Assembly: GCA_050747865.1 (NCBI GenBank) | Contig: JBOGJI010000281.1 | Coordinates: 1 to 24,048, forward strand | Source: JBOGJI01 sp050747865 | Lineage (GTDB): Bacteria > Acidobacteriota > Thermoanaerobaculia > Multivoradales > JAHEKO01 | Length of the DNA: 24,048 bases | Direction of reading: 5' to 3' | The notes under the pieces: model-generated | Told to the model about the DNA's origin: nothing | What the model saw: only the letters and a program-made list of their open reading frames with translations | Databases searched by the model: none | Position numbers and translations under genes: made by a program | Part shown: piece after piece, positions 7,718 through 15,071 of the stretch | Numbering within the stretch: position 1 is the first letter of the stretch | How the letters are laid out: each line of letters starts with the position of its first letter

Positions 7718-7723
7718 AAGGAG
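7718..7723 (+). other. Candidate exon-binding site 1 (EBS1) of the intron
   Basis: AAGGAG in the intron 5' third is fully complementary to the six exon bases directly before the intron (7529-7534). A candidate EBS2 lies 23 nt upstream, as expected for domain I. The assignment rests on complementarity and position; I did not fold domain I. Confidence 0.6.
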
Positions 7724-7894
7724 AAGCGGAAGGCAACATCGGGCGCGTCGCCATCGCGAGACGCGTTCGGACCTCGCGCGGTCAAAGACCCCGTGCACGT
7801 GCGCACGCACCATGTTCGGGAACCGGGAGATCCCAGAGTCGCCCACGGGAGATGGAACCGGGGGCCGTGTCGGGAAGCCGAAAGGCGTACGCCG

Positions 7895-9373
7895 ATGACG
7901 AACGGCTCTGGGAAGTCGGACCGCTTCGTAGTACCGACGAAGCCGCCGAACGAGGCCGGGCAACCGGCGGAGGAGGCGGTGGAGGGAAGGGAGCGGGCCA
8001 AAGGGAGCTCGCGCCAGCAAAACGCGATCCGGACTCAGCGCCGGGACGTCGCGTCCAATGCGCTGGAGCGGGTACGTCGAGTAGCAAGACAGGCTAGGAA
8101 GATGCGGTTCACCGCGCTCCTGCATCACATCTACGACCTGAACCGCCTGCGATCGGCCTACCTCGCTGTGAAGCGGGATGCCGCCGCGGGTGTCGACGGC
8201 GAGACGTGGCGGCACTACGGCGAGGCCTTGGAGGACAATCTCCGCGACCTCTCTGGAAGGCTGAAGAGCGGGGCGTACCGGGCAAAGCCGGTCCGCAGGG
8301 TGTACATCCCTAAGGCCGACGGGCGGCAAAGGCCGCTCGGCGTGACCGCGCTGGAAGACAAAGTCGTCCAGCGCGCGACGGTCGAGGTGATGAACGCCGT
8401 CTATGAGACCGACTTTCTCGGCTTCTCGTACGGGTTCCGTCCGGGGCGCAGCCAGCACAACGCGCTGGATGCGCTCTACACGGGCCTGCTGACGAGGAAG
8501 GTGAGCTGGGTGCTCGACCTGGACATCCGTGGTTTCTTCGACACCATCGACCACGGCTGGCTGGTCAAGTTTGTCGAGCACCGCATCGCGGACCGGCGCG
8601 TCGTGCGGCTTATCCAGAAATGGCTGAACGCCGGCGTGCTGGAGGACGGAAAGCGCACGCGGATCGAGGAGGGAACGCCTCAGGGCGGCAGTGCTTCGCC
8701 TTTGCTGGCGAACATCTACCTCCACTACGTGTTCGACCTGTGGGCTCAGAAATGGCGTCGGACGCAAGCCAAGGGTGACATGATCGTCGTCCGGTTTGCC
8801 GATGACATCGTGCTGGGCTTTCAACACCGGTCGGACGCCGAGCACTTCCAGCGCGAGCTGACCGAGCGATTCGGGAAGTTCAACTTGGAGCTGCATCCCG
8901 AGAAGACGCGGCTGCTGGAATTCGGACCGTTCGCGGCCGAAAACCGTCGGCGGCGTGGACAAGGGAAGCCGGAGACCTTCGACTTTCTCGGCTTCACGCA
9001 CATCTGCGCGAAGAAGAGGAGCAACGGACGGTTCACCGTGCTTCGGCAGACGGTCCGCAAGCGCCTGCAGGCGAAGCTGAACGAGGTCAAGGCCGAGCTT
9101 CGGCAACGCATGCACCGGCCGATCCGCGAAACGGGCGCGTGGCTGCGCAGCGTGGTGGGTGGGCACTTCCGTTACTTCGGAGTGCCGATGAACCTTCCCG
9201 CACTGAACCGCTTCCGCTTCCAGATCGGGCGGCTCTGGATGAGGGCGCTCCGGCGTCGCGGACAGAGACACCGTCTCACCTGGACGCGCATGGCCCAGCA
9301 CATCGCTCGATGGCTGCCGCCTGCGCGGGTGTGTCATCCCTATCCACTCAAGCGACTTGGCGTCATCACCTGA
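7895..9373 (+). CDS. ltrA: Group II intron reverse transcriptase/maturase
   Basis: This 492-aa intron-encoded protein splices and copies its host intron. RT motifs appear in order: LDIRGFFDTIDH (RT3), GTPQGGSASPLLANIYLHYVFD (RT4), VVRFADDIVLGF with the catalytic pair Asp303-Asp304 (RT5; FADD in place of the more common YADD), and FDFLGFTH (RT7). A maturase (X) domain follows to the C-terminus (RWLPPARVCHPYPL). There is no HNH endonuclease domain, so mobility would rely on nicked or replicating DNA targets. I start at 7895 (MTNGSGKSD), the usual N-terminus of this maturase type; the frame is open from 7793. No frameshift or stop is seen. Confidence 0.93.
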   Translation: MTNGSGKSDRFVVPTKPPNEAGQPAEEAVEGRERAKGSSRQQNAIRTQRRDVASNALERVRRVARQARKMRFTALLHHIYDLNRLRSAYLAVKRDAAAGVDGETWRHYGEALEDNLRDLSGRLKSGAYRAKPVRRVYIPKADGRQRPLGVTALEDKVVQRATVEVMNAVYETDFLGFSYGFRPGRSQHNALDALYTGLLTRKVSWVLDLDIRGFFDTIDHGWLVKFVEHRIADRRVVRLIQKWLNAGVLEDGKRTRIEEGTPQGGSASPLLANIYLHYVFDLWAQKWRRTQAKGDMIVVRFADDIVLGFQHRSDAEHFQRELTERFGKFNLELHPEKTRLLEFGPFAAENRRRRGQGKPETFDFLGFTHICAKKRSNGRFTVLRQTVRKRLQAKLNEVKAELRQRMHRPIRETGAWLRSVVGGHFRYFGVPMNLPALNRFRFQIGRLWMRALRRRGQRHRLTWTRMAQHIARWLPPARVCHPYPLKRLGVIT

Positions 9374-9378
9374 GGTGG

Positions 9379-9448
9379 GAGCCGGATGCGGGAAATCCGC
9401 TCGTCCGGTTCTGTGGAGGGGGTGATCAGAAATGGTCATTCCTACTCC
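9379..9448 (+). ncRNA. Group II intron domains V and VI
   Basis: Domain V is 9379-9411: the outer 8-bp stem GAGCCGGA/TCCGGTTC with one G-U pair encloses an inner GGGAAATCC hairpin. After a 3-nt linker, domain VI pairs 9415-9428 with 9433-9448 around a GAAA tetraloop. It carries a TA bulge at 9443-9444, whose A is the likely branch point 7 nt before the 3' splice site. Confidence 0.88.
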
Positions 9449-9479
9449 GACTCAGGTCGAGTCCGTTGCGCACCGGCGC

Positions 9480-9507
9480 ATTGTACAGTCATCCGTCTCG
9501 ATACAAT
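9480..9507. promoter_or_regulatory. polA promoter and mirror-image ancestral glsB promoter
   Basis: On the plus strand TTGTAC (9481-9486) and TACAAT (9502-9507) are 15 nt apart, and TACAAT ends 6 nt before the polA ATG, with no Shine-Dalgarno. On the minus strand TTGTAT (9506-9501) and TACAAT (9485-9480) are also 15 nt apart and point toward glsB, which is now nearly 2 kb away behind the intron. The two overlapping promoter-like sets are almost symmetric. Confidence 0.45.
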
Positions 9508-9513
9508 CAGGCG

Positions 9514-12159
9514 ATGAGCTCCCAGCGCCCCCGCCTCTTCCTGGTCGACGGCTTCTCGAACATCTTCCGCGCCTACTTCGCCATCCGCGGCCTAACCAAC
9601 TCGCAGGGCGTGCCCACCAACGCCACCTACGGCTTCCTGCAGATGCTGCGCAAGCTCCTGCGCGACGAGGAGCCGGAGCTGATCGGCGTGGCCTGGGACC
9701 TCGGCGAGCCCACGGTGCGCAGCGAGCGCTACGCCGCCTACAAGGCGCACCGGCCGGAGATGCCCGAGGACCTGCGGCCGCAGCTCCCCTGGGTGCGGCG
9801 CACCCTCGAGGCCCTGCGCATCCCGATCCTCGAGTACGAGGGCTACGAGGCGGACGACGTGCTGGGGACCCTGTCCCGCAAGGCCGAGGCCGCCGGCTAC
9901 GACGTGGTGCTGGTGTCGGCCGACAAGGACCTGATGCAGCTCGTCACCGACCACGTGCGCATGCTGCACACCGGACGCGACAAGGTCTACGGGCCGGAGG
10001 AGGTGGAGGCCGACTTCGGCGTGCCGCCCGCCCGGGTCGTGGACGTCCTGGCGCTGATGGGCGACACCGCCGACAACGTCCCCGGCGTCAAGGGGATCGG
10101 CCAGAAGGGCGCGGTGCAGCTCATCAAGGACTTCGGATCGCTCGACGATCTGCTGGCGCGCACCGACGAGGTGCCGCGCAAGAGCTACCGCGAGGGGCTG
10201 CAGACCCATCGCGAAGATGCCGAGATGTCCCGCGAGCTGGTCACCATCCACTGCGATCTGCCCGTGGACTTCGACACCGAGGGCCTGCGCCACGACCCGC
10301 CCGACGGCGAGGCGCTGGCCGCGCTGGCGGCGGAGCTGGAGTTCCGCTCGCTGCTCGAGGAGCTGCGCGGGAAGACCGCCGCCGCGGCATCCGACGAAGG
10401 CGCGGCGCTCGTCGACGCGGAGACGGCGGAGCGCTTCCGCGAGAGCGCCGACGCCGTGGGCGGCCGGCTGACGCTGCTCTGGGTCGAGCGCAACGGTCTC
10501 ACGGGTCTGGCGGTGGGCGGTGGCGAGGGCGAGGGGGTGTGGGCGGACCTGCGGCGCGACGGACTGGCGCCGGCGGTCAAAGGCTGGCTCGCACAACGGA
10601 TGGCGGACCCGAAGACCGAGCTGATCTGCCACGATCTGAAGCCCATCCATCGCCTGGTCGCGCTCGACGGCGACCCCGCCTGCGCCACCTTCGACACCAT
10701 GCTGGCGGCCTACCTGCTGCGGCCGGCGGCGCACGGATTCTCCCTGGCCGAGGCGGCGCTCGACCGCCTGCAGCTCACCCTCGCGGCACCGGACGCGGCG
10801 GGCTTCGGCAAGGACGGCGAGGCCCCGCCCCCGGGCGACCCTCGGCTGCCGGCCTGGGCCGGCGGGCGTCTGGCCGCCACCCGCCGGCTAGCCGAGGCGA
10901 TGGTGCCCGAGCTCGCCGCCGAGGCCGGCATGACGCGCGTCTACCAGGAGATCGAGGCGCCGCTCACGCCGGTCCTCATGCGCATGGAGCGGCATGGGAT
11001 CCGGCTCGACTCGGCGCACCTGCGGCGGCTCTCCGAGGAGTTCGGCCGCGAGATGGGGGAGCTCGAGCGGCAGATCTTCGACGAGGCGGGGCACGAGCTC
11101 AATCTCAACTCCCCGCGCCAGCTCGGCGAGGTGCTGTTCGAGGAGCTCGGCTACCCGGTGCTGCGCAAGACGCGCAAGACCAAGAGCTACTCGACCGACG
11201 CCGCCACCCTCGAAGAGCTGGCGACGCGCGGCTTCCCCCTGCCGCGCCTGCTGCTGCGCTACCGCGAGCTGTCGAAGCTCAAGTCCACCTACGTGGACGC
11301 GCTGCCGGAGGTGGTGCAAGAAGACGGGCGGCTGCACACGGAATACGTGCAGGTCGGCTCGGCGACCGGCCGCCTGGCGTCGACCAATCCCAACCTGCAG
11401 AACATCCCCGTGCGCACCGAAGACGGCCGCCGTATCCGCCAGGCTTTCGTCGCCCCGAAAGGCTACCGCCTGCTGGTCGCCGACTACAGCCAGATCGAGC
11501 TGCGGGTGCTGGCGCACATCGCCCAGGAGCCGGCGCTGATCGAGGCGTTCCGCGAAGAGCTCGACATCCACGCCGCCACGGCGGCCGCGGTGCTGGGCGT
11601 TGATCCCGGCCTCATCACGCCCGACCAGCGGCGCGCCGCCAAGGTGGTCAACTTCGGCATCCTCTACGGCATGAGCGCCTTCGGGCTGGCCAACAACCTG
11701 GGCATCCCGCAGGCCGAGGCGAAGAAGTTCATCGACACCTACATGGCGCGCTACCCGCGGGTCCAGGAGTACATCCGTACGACGATCGAGCGGGCGGAGT
11801 CGACCGGGCGGGTGGAGACCCTCTACGGGCGCATCCGCTGGATCCCCGAGCTCACGGCCAAGAGCCCGCCGGTGCGCGACAACGGCCGCCGCATCGCGAT
11901 CAACGCCCCGATCCAGGGCACCGCGGCCGATCTGCTGAAGCTGGCGATGATCGCGGTCGACAGGCGCCTCAGGGCCGAGCACCCGGATGCCGCCCTGCTG
12001 CTCACCGTGCACGACGAGCTGGTGCTCGAAGTGCCGGAGAAGGAGCTGGACGCGGTGACGGCCCTGGTCACCGAGGAGATGCAGGGCGTTGCCGAGCTCG
12101 CCGTGCCCCTGGTCGTCGAGACCGGGGCCGGCCGCTCCTGGTACGAGGCCAAGGAGTGA
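9514..12159 (+). CDS. polA: DNA polymerase I
   Basis: This 881-aa protein does repair synthesis and Okazaki-fragment processing. The N-terminal 5'-3' exonuclease (about 1-290) opens with LFLVDGFSNIFRAYFAIRG and includes EYEGYEADDVLGTL and GDTADNVPGVKGIG. The middle 3'-5' exonuclease-like domain (about 315-480) has lost the metal-binding acids: the DxE motif is absent and the NLKYD site reads HDLKPIHR, so proofreading is probably dead. The polymerase domain is intact: motif A DYSQIE at 657-662, the O-helix region RRAAKVVNFGILYG around 706-719, and motif C VHDE around 832-835. The frame is open from 9139 through the intron end, but homology starts at 9514, which also has a TACAAT box 6 nt before it. 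Confidence 0.97.
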   Translation: MSSQRPRLFLVDGFSNIFRAYFAIRGLTNSQGVPTNATYGFLQMLRKLLRDEEPELIGVAWDLGEPTVRSERYAAYKAHRPEMPEDLRPQLPWVRRTLEALRIPILEYEGYEADDVLGTLSRKAEAAGYDVVLVSADKDLMQLVTDHVRMLHTGRDKVYGPEEVEADFGVPPARVVDVLALMGDTADNVPGVKGIGQKGAVQLIKDFGSLDDLLARTDEVPRKSYREGLQTHREDAEMSRELVTIHCDLPVDFDTEGLRHDPPDGEALAALAAELEFRSLLEELRGKTAAAASDEGAALVDAETAERFRESADAVGGRLTLLWVERNGLTGLAVGGGEGEGVWADLRRDGLAPAVKGWLAQRMADPKTELICHDLKPIHRLVALDGDPACATFDTMLAAYLLRPAAHGFSLAEAALDRLQLTLAAPDAAGFGKDGEAPPPGDPRLPAWAGGRLAATRRLAEAMVPELAAEAGMTRVYQEIEAPLTPVLMRMERHGIRLDSAHLRRLSEEFGREMGELERQIFDEAGHELNLNSPRQLGEVLFEELGYPVLRKTRKTKSYSTDAATLEELATRGFPLPRLLLRYRELSKLKSTYVDALPEVVQEDGRLHTEYVQVGSATGRLASTNPNLQNIPVRTEDGRRIRQAFVAPKGYRLLVADYSQIELRVLAHIAQEPALIEAFREELDIHAATAAAVLGVDPGLITPDQRRAAKVVNFGILYGMSAFGLANNLGIPQAEAKKFIDTYMARYPRVQEYIRTTIERAESTGRVETLYGRIRWIPELTAKSPPVRDNGRRIAINAPIQGTAADLLKLAMIAVDRRLRAEHPDAALLLTVHDELVLEVPEKELDAVTALVTEEMQGVAELAVPLVVETGAGRSWYEAKE

Positions 12160-12268
12160 TGCCCGACGCGCCGCTACATCCGGGGACGCGGGCGGACGGC
12201 TCTGCAACCCTGCGTCCGGCATCGCGTATGCATGGGGAGCGCCGAGATCGCGCTCTGGAATTCGTGTG

Positions 12269-12658
12269 ATGTGCCATAAGTCAGCGCCCGTGAGAGACGC
12301 TCGTCGCTCTACGCTGCTGCCGGCGCTGGCCGCGCTGCTCCTGCTGCCTGTCGCCGTGGGCGGGCTCGACCTGCACGCGGGCGCCTCGCCGCAGCACGGC
12401 GTCGTGGGAGGGCAGCGGGAGCTGACGGTTCCCGACTGTGAAGGCGGCCGGGACCGGCACATCGACACGACCCGCTCGGAGCGGCGCCTCCCTTGCGCCG
12501 CCTGCGCCCGCCTGCTGCAGCAGGGCGGCGTCCACGAGGCGCCGGTGTTTGCCGTGGCGCCGCCGGTAGAGCTGGCGGCCGCGCCTCCGCCGCAGGCCGA
12601 GATCCCGGGAGCGATCGGCCTCGATCGCCCGAGCGGCCGCGCTCCCCCCGTCTCCTGA
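12269..12658 (+). CDS. Small secreted Cys/His protein, unknown family
   Basis: I do not recognise the family. The 129-aa product has basic residues then one hydrophobic segment (about 15-33), likely a signal peptide or anchor. After it come His36, His43, Cys57, His64, a CAAC motif (Cys76, Cys79) and His89, then a Pro/Ala-rich tail. The spacing of His and Cys is loosely like DUF2946-type small envelope proteins. The start could be ATG 12269 or GTG 12290; neither has a good Shine-Dalgarno. The ORF ends 119 nt before the ZnuD-like receptor on the same strand, so a metal-handling partner role is a reasonable guess. Codon bias fits coding, but chance ORFs are common at this GC content. Confidence 0.5.
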   Translation: MCHKSAPVRDARRSTLLPALAALLLLPVAVGGLDLHAGASPQHGVVGGQRELTVPDCEGGRDRHIDTTRSERRLPCAACARLLQQGGVHEAPVFAVAPPVELAAAPPPQAEIPGAIGLDRPSGRAPPVS

Positions 12659-12687
12659 TCTCCAGCACAGTGTCCTCGTAGCCCGCA

Positions 12688-12706
12688 CCCGCGCTGATGG
12701 CGCGGG
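12688..12706 (+). promoter_or_regulatory. Stem-loop in the leader of the ZnuD-like gene
   Basis: A perfect 7-bp stem (12688-12694 with 12700-12706) closes a 5-nt loop in the 119-nt gap before the receptor. No T tract follows, so it is not a standard terminator. It could attenuate or stabilise the transcript, or be chance in GC-rich DNA. Confidence 0.25.
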
Positions 12707-12777
12707 CGGACCCGTTGACCGAGGCCGGGTCGTTGCCGGGAGGCTCCGTTCGGCCGGGAGATCTTGGAGAAAAGCTC

Positions 12778-15069
12778 ATGTTGCAGTGGAAGACTTGGAT
12801 CGTCATCGCATGTCTCGCCCTGGGAGGCGCCGCGGCGGCGGTCGCCGACGCACCTCAACCGGCGGATCCCAGTGCCGTGGAAGGCCGGGTCGTCGACGCC
12901 GCGGGGGAGCCGGTCGCCGGCGCCACGGTGGAGCTGGTGGAGCTCCATCGTCGCACCACGACGACGGCGGATGGAGCGTTTCGTTTCGACAATCTCGCCG
13001 CCGGGCGCTACCTCGTCGAGGTGGCCGGCGAGGCCGGCGAGCTCGCCCTCGAGCGGGTGGTCGTCGGGCGCGGCGAGACCGCGCAGGTCACCCTCACAGC
13101 CCGGACCCTGATCCACCGCGAGGAGATCGTGGTGTCGGCCAGCGCCGACCCGCGCAGCCTGCTCGAGGTCGCCCAGCCGGTCACCGTGCTGAGCGGTGAG
13201 GAGCTCATCCTGCGGCGGGCGGCCACCCTGGGGGAGACGCTCTCCGGCCAGGCCGGCGTCTCCTCGACCTGGTTCGGGCCGGGAGCCAGCCGGCCGATCC
13301 TGCGCGGCCAGGGCGGCGAGCGGGTGCGGACGTTGACCGGCGGCCTGGGATCGGCAGACGCCTCGGCGACCAGCCCGGACCACGCGGTCTCGGTCGAGCC
13401 CCTGGTGGCGGAAAGCATCGAGGTGCTGCGCGGCCCCGCCACGCTGCGCTATGGCTCCAGCGCCATCGGCGGCGTGGTCAACGTGCTGGACGGCAGGATC
13501 CCGGTGCACGCCGCGGAGGAGCCGCTCTCCGGCGCGGTGGAGGTCGGCGGCGGCACCAACGGGGACGAGGCCTCCGGGGTGGTGGCGCTCGACGGCGGCG
13601 GCGGCCGCATCGCCTGGCACGTGGACTACTCGCTGCGCGACGTCGGCGACCTCGAGATCCCGGGTCACGCGGAGCTGGAAGAGGAGCACGAGGGCGAGGA
13701 GGAGGAGCACGAGGAGGAACCGGGCATCCTCGAGAACAGCTCCCTGCGCAACGAGAGCGGCGCCGCCGGGATCTCCTGGATCGGCGATGCCGGCTACGTC
13801 GGCCTGTCGGTGTCGGGGCTGGACAGCGACTACGGGGTCCCCGGGCACGCACACGAGGAAGAGCACGAGGGAGAGGAGGATGTGGAGGAAGAAGAGGAGG
13901 TGGTACGGATCGACCTGGAGCAGCGTCGCGTCGATCTCGAGGGCCGACTCACCCGACCCTTCGGCGTCTTCCGCGGCCTGCACGTGCGCGCCGGAGTCTC
14001 CGAATACGAGCACCGGGAGCTGGAGGGCTCCGAGGTCGGCACGCGCTTCACCAACGACGGCTACGAGGGCCGCGTCGAGCTGGTGCAGCGGCAATACGGC
14101 CGCCTCTCCGGCTCGGTCGGCGTGCAGGCGGGTCGCTCCGACTTCACCGCCGCCGGGGAGGAGGCGTTCGTGCCCCCTTCGGTGACCGACAGCCTGGCCG
14201 GCTTCACCTTCCAGAACATCGACTTCGGCGATGTGGAGCTCGAGCTCGGCGCCCGCGTCGAGAGCCAGGACAGCGATCCCGAGGCACTTCTGCCGGAGCG
14301 CAGCTTCACCGCGGCCAGTGGTTCCGTGGGTGCCGTGTGGAGCTTCACCGAGGGTTGGGCCCTGGCCGGCTCCATCGCGCGCACCGAACGGGCGCCGAGC
14401 GCCACCGAGCTCTACGCCAACGGGCCGCACGTGGCGACCCGGACCTTCGAGGTCGGCGATCCCGACCTCGACGTCGAGGTCAGCCGCGGCGCCGACCTGT
14501 CGCTCAAGGCCGGCGGGGAGCGGTTCCGCGGCGGGCTGACGCTGTTCACCACCCTCTACGACGGCTACATCTTCGAACAACCCACGGCGCTCGAGGAGGA
14601 CGGGCTGCCGGTCGTGCAGTTCGTGCAGCGGGACACCGAGTTCCGCGGCGCCGAGCTGGACGCCGACTGGCATCTGCTGGGGATCGAGGCCGGCGAGCTG
14701 GATCTGGGGCTGCGCGCCAGCCTGGTGCGCGCCGAGCTGCGGGACAGCGGTGAGCCCCTGCCCCGCATCCCGCCGCTGGAGCTGGGAACCGACTTGCGGT
14801 GGCACGCGCCGCGCTGGTCGGCGGGCGTCGAGGTCCGCTGGCTTGACGACCAGGATCGCGTGGCGGCCGAGGAGAACGAAACCGACGGCTACACCTTGCT
14901 CGGCGCGTCGCTGGGCTACCGGCTGCTCTTCCGCCAGGCGGTCGTCGACTTCATCCTCAAGGGTGAGAACCTCACCGACGAGGAGGCCCGTGTCCACACA
15001 TCGTTCCTGAAGAACCTGGCACCGCTGCCGGGCCGCAACCTGCGATTGATGGTGCGCACCTCGTTCTGA
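12778..15069 (+). CDS. ZnuD-like TonB-dependent receptor (probable zinc uptake)
   Basis: This 763-aa outer-membrane receptor has a signal peptide at about 1-23 (cut near AVA), a carboxypeptidase-regulatory-like domain at about 31-105, a plug with RPILRGQGGERVRTL and LRGPATLRYGSSAIGGVVNVLDG, and a barrel ending in Phe. Two loops are very rich in Glu and His: residues 297-315 and 357-374, with repeated HEGEE and EEEH units. His/acid-rich loops are typical of the ZnuD zinc receptor, so zinc or another divalent metal is the likely substrate. I start at 12778 (MLQWKTW), where GGAGAAAAGC is upstream; the frame is open from 12697. It follows the small Cys/His gene and converges on selB with only 2 nt between stops. 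Confidence 0.88.
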   Translation: MLQWKTWIVIACLALGGAAAAVADAPQPADPSAVEGRVVDAAGEPVAGATVELVELHRRTTTTADGAFRFDNLAAGRYLVEVAGEAGELALERVVVGRGETAQVTLTARTLIHREEIVVSASADPRSLLEVAQPVTVLSGEELILRRAATLGETLSGQAGVSSTWFGPGASRPILRGQGGERVRTLTGGLGSADASATSPDHAVSVEPLVAESIEVLRGPATLRYGSSAIGGVVNVLDGRIPVHAAEEPLSGAVEVGGGTNGDEASGVVALDGGGGRIAWHVDYSLRDVGDLEIPGHAELEEEHEGEEEEHEEEPGILENSSLRNESGAAGISWIGDAGYVGLSVSGLDSDYGVPGHAHEEEHEGEEDVEEEEEVVRIDLEQRRVDLEGRLTRPFGVFRGLHVRAGVSEYEHRELEGSEVGTRFTNDGYEGRVELVQRQYGRLSGSVGVQAGRSDFTAAGEEAFVPPSVTDSLAGFTFQNIDFGDVELELGARVESQDSDPEALLPERSFTAASGSVGAVWSFTEGWALAGSIARTERAPSATELYANGPHVATRTFEVGDPDLDVEVSRGADLSLKAGGERFRGGLTLFTTLYDGYIFEQPTALEEDGLPVVQFVQRDTEFRGAELDADWHLLGIEAGELDLGLRASLVRAELRDSGEPLPRIPPLELGTDLRWHAPRWSAGVEVRWLDDQDRVAAEENETDGYTLLGASLGYRLLFRQAVVDFILKGENLTDEEARVHTSFLKNLAPLPGRNLRLMVRTSF

Positions 15070-15071
15070 CG

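Larger units (their letters stand above)
7535..9451 (+). mobile_element. Complete group II intron with maturase ORF
   Basis: The 5' end begins GTGCGCC, a standard group II start, and is followed by a GCCGGT/ACCGGC stem. A reverse transcriptase ORF lies at 7895-9373, a domain V at 9379-9411, and a domain VI with a bulged A at 9444. The intron end is placed 7 nt after that A, giving a terminal AC at 9451. Candidate EBS1 (AAGGAG, 7718-7723) pairs 6/6 with IBS1 (CTCCTT, 7529-7534). Candidate EBS2 (GAACC, 7690-7694) pairs 5/5 with IBS2 (GGTTC, 7523-7527). All parts are intact, so it may still be mobile. It sits in the intergenic region between glsB and polA, antisense to glsB and co-oriented with polA. 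Confidence 0.9.

Noticed and set aside
7544..9439. Minus-strand frame spanning the intron
   Set aside because: It runs antisense through the intron RNA structure and the maturase gene, with no family resemblance.
9139..9513. N-terminal extension of polA into the intron
   Set aside because: The frame happens to stay open across the intron end, but it covers maturase codons in another frame and domains V/VI; PolA homology begins at 9514.
9432..11603. Long plus-strand frame overlapping polA
   Set aside because: It is a frameshifted shadow of polA, Arg/Gly-rich with no recognisable motif, while polA in the other frame has all family motifs.
12659..12777. Cobalamin riboswitch before the TonB receptor
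   Set aside because: Receptor leaders often carry one, but the B12-box and conserved core are not seen and the leader is short.
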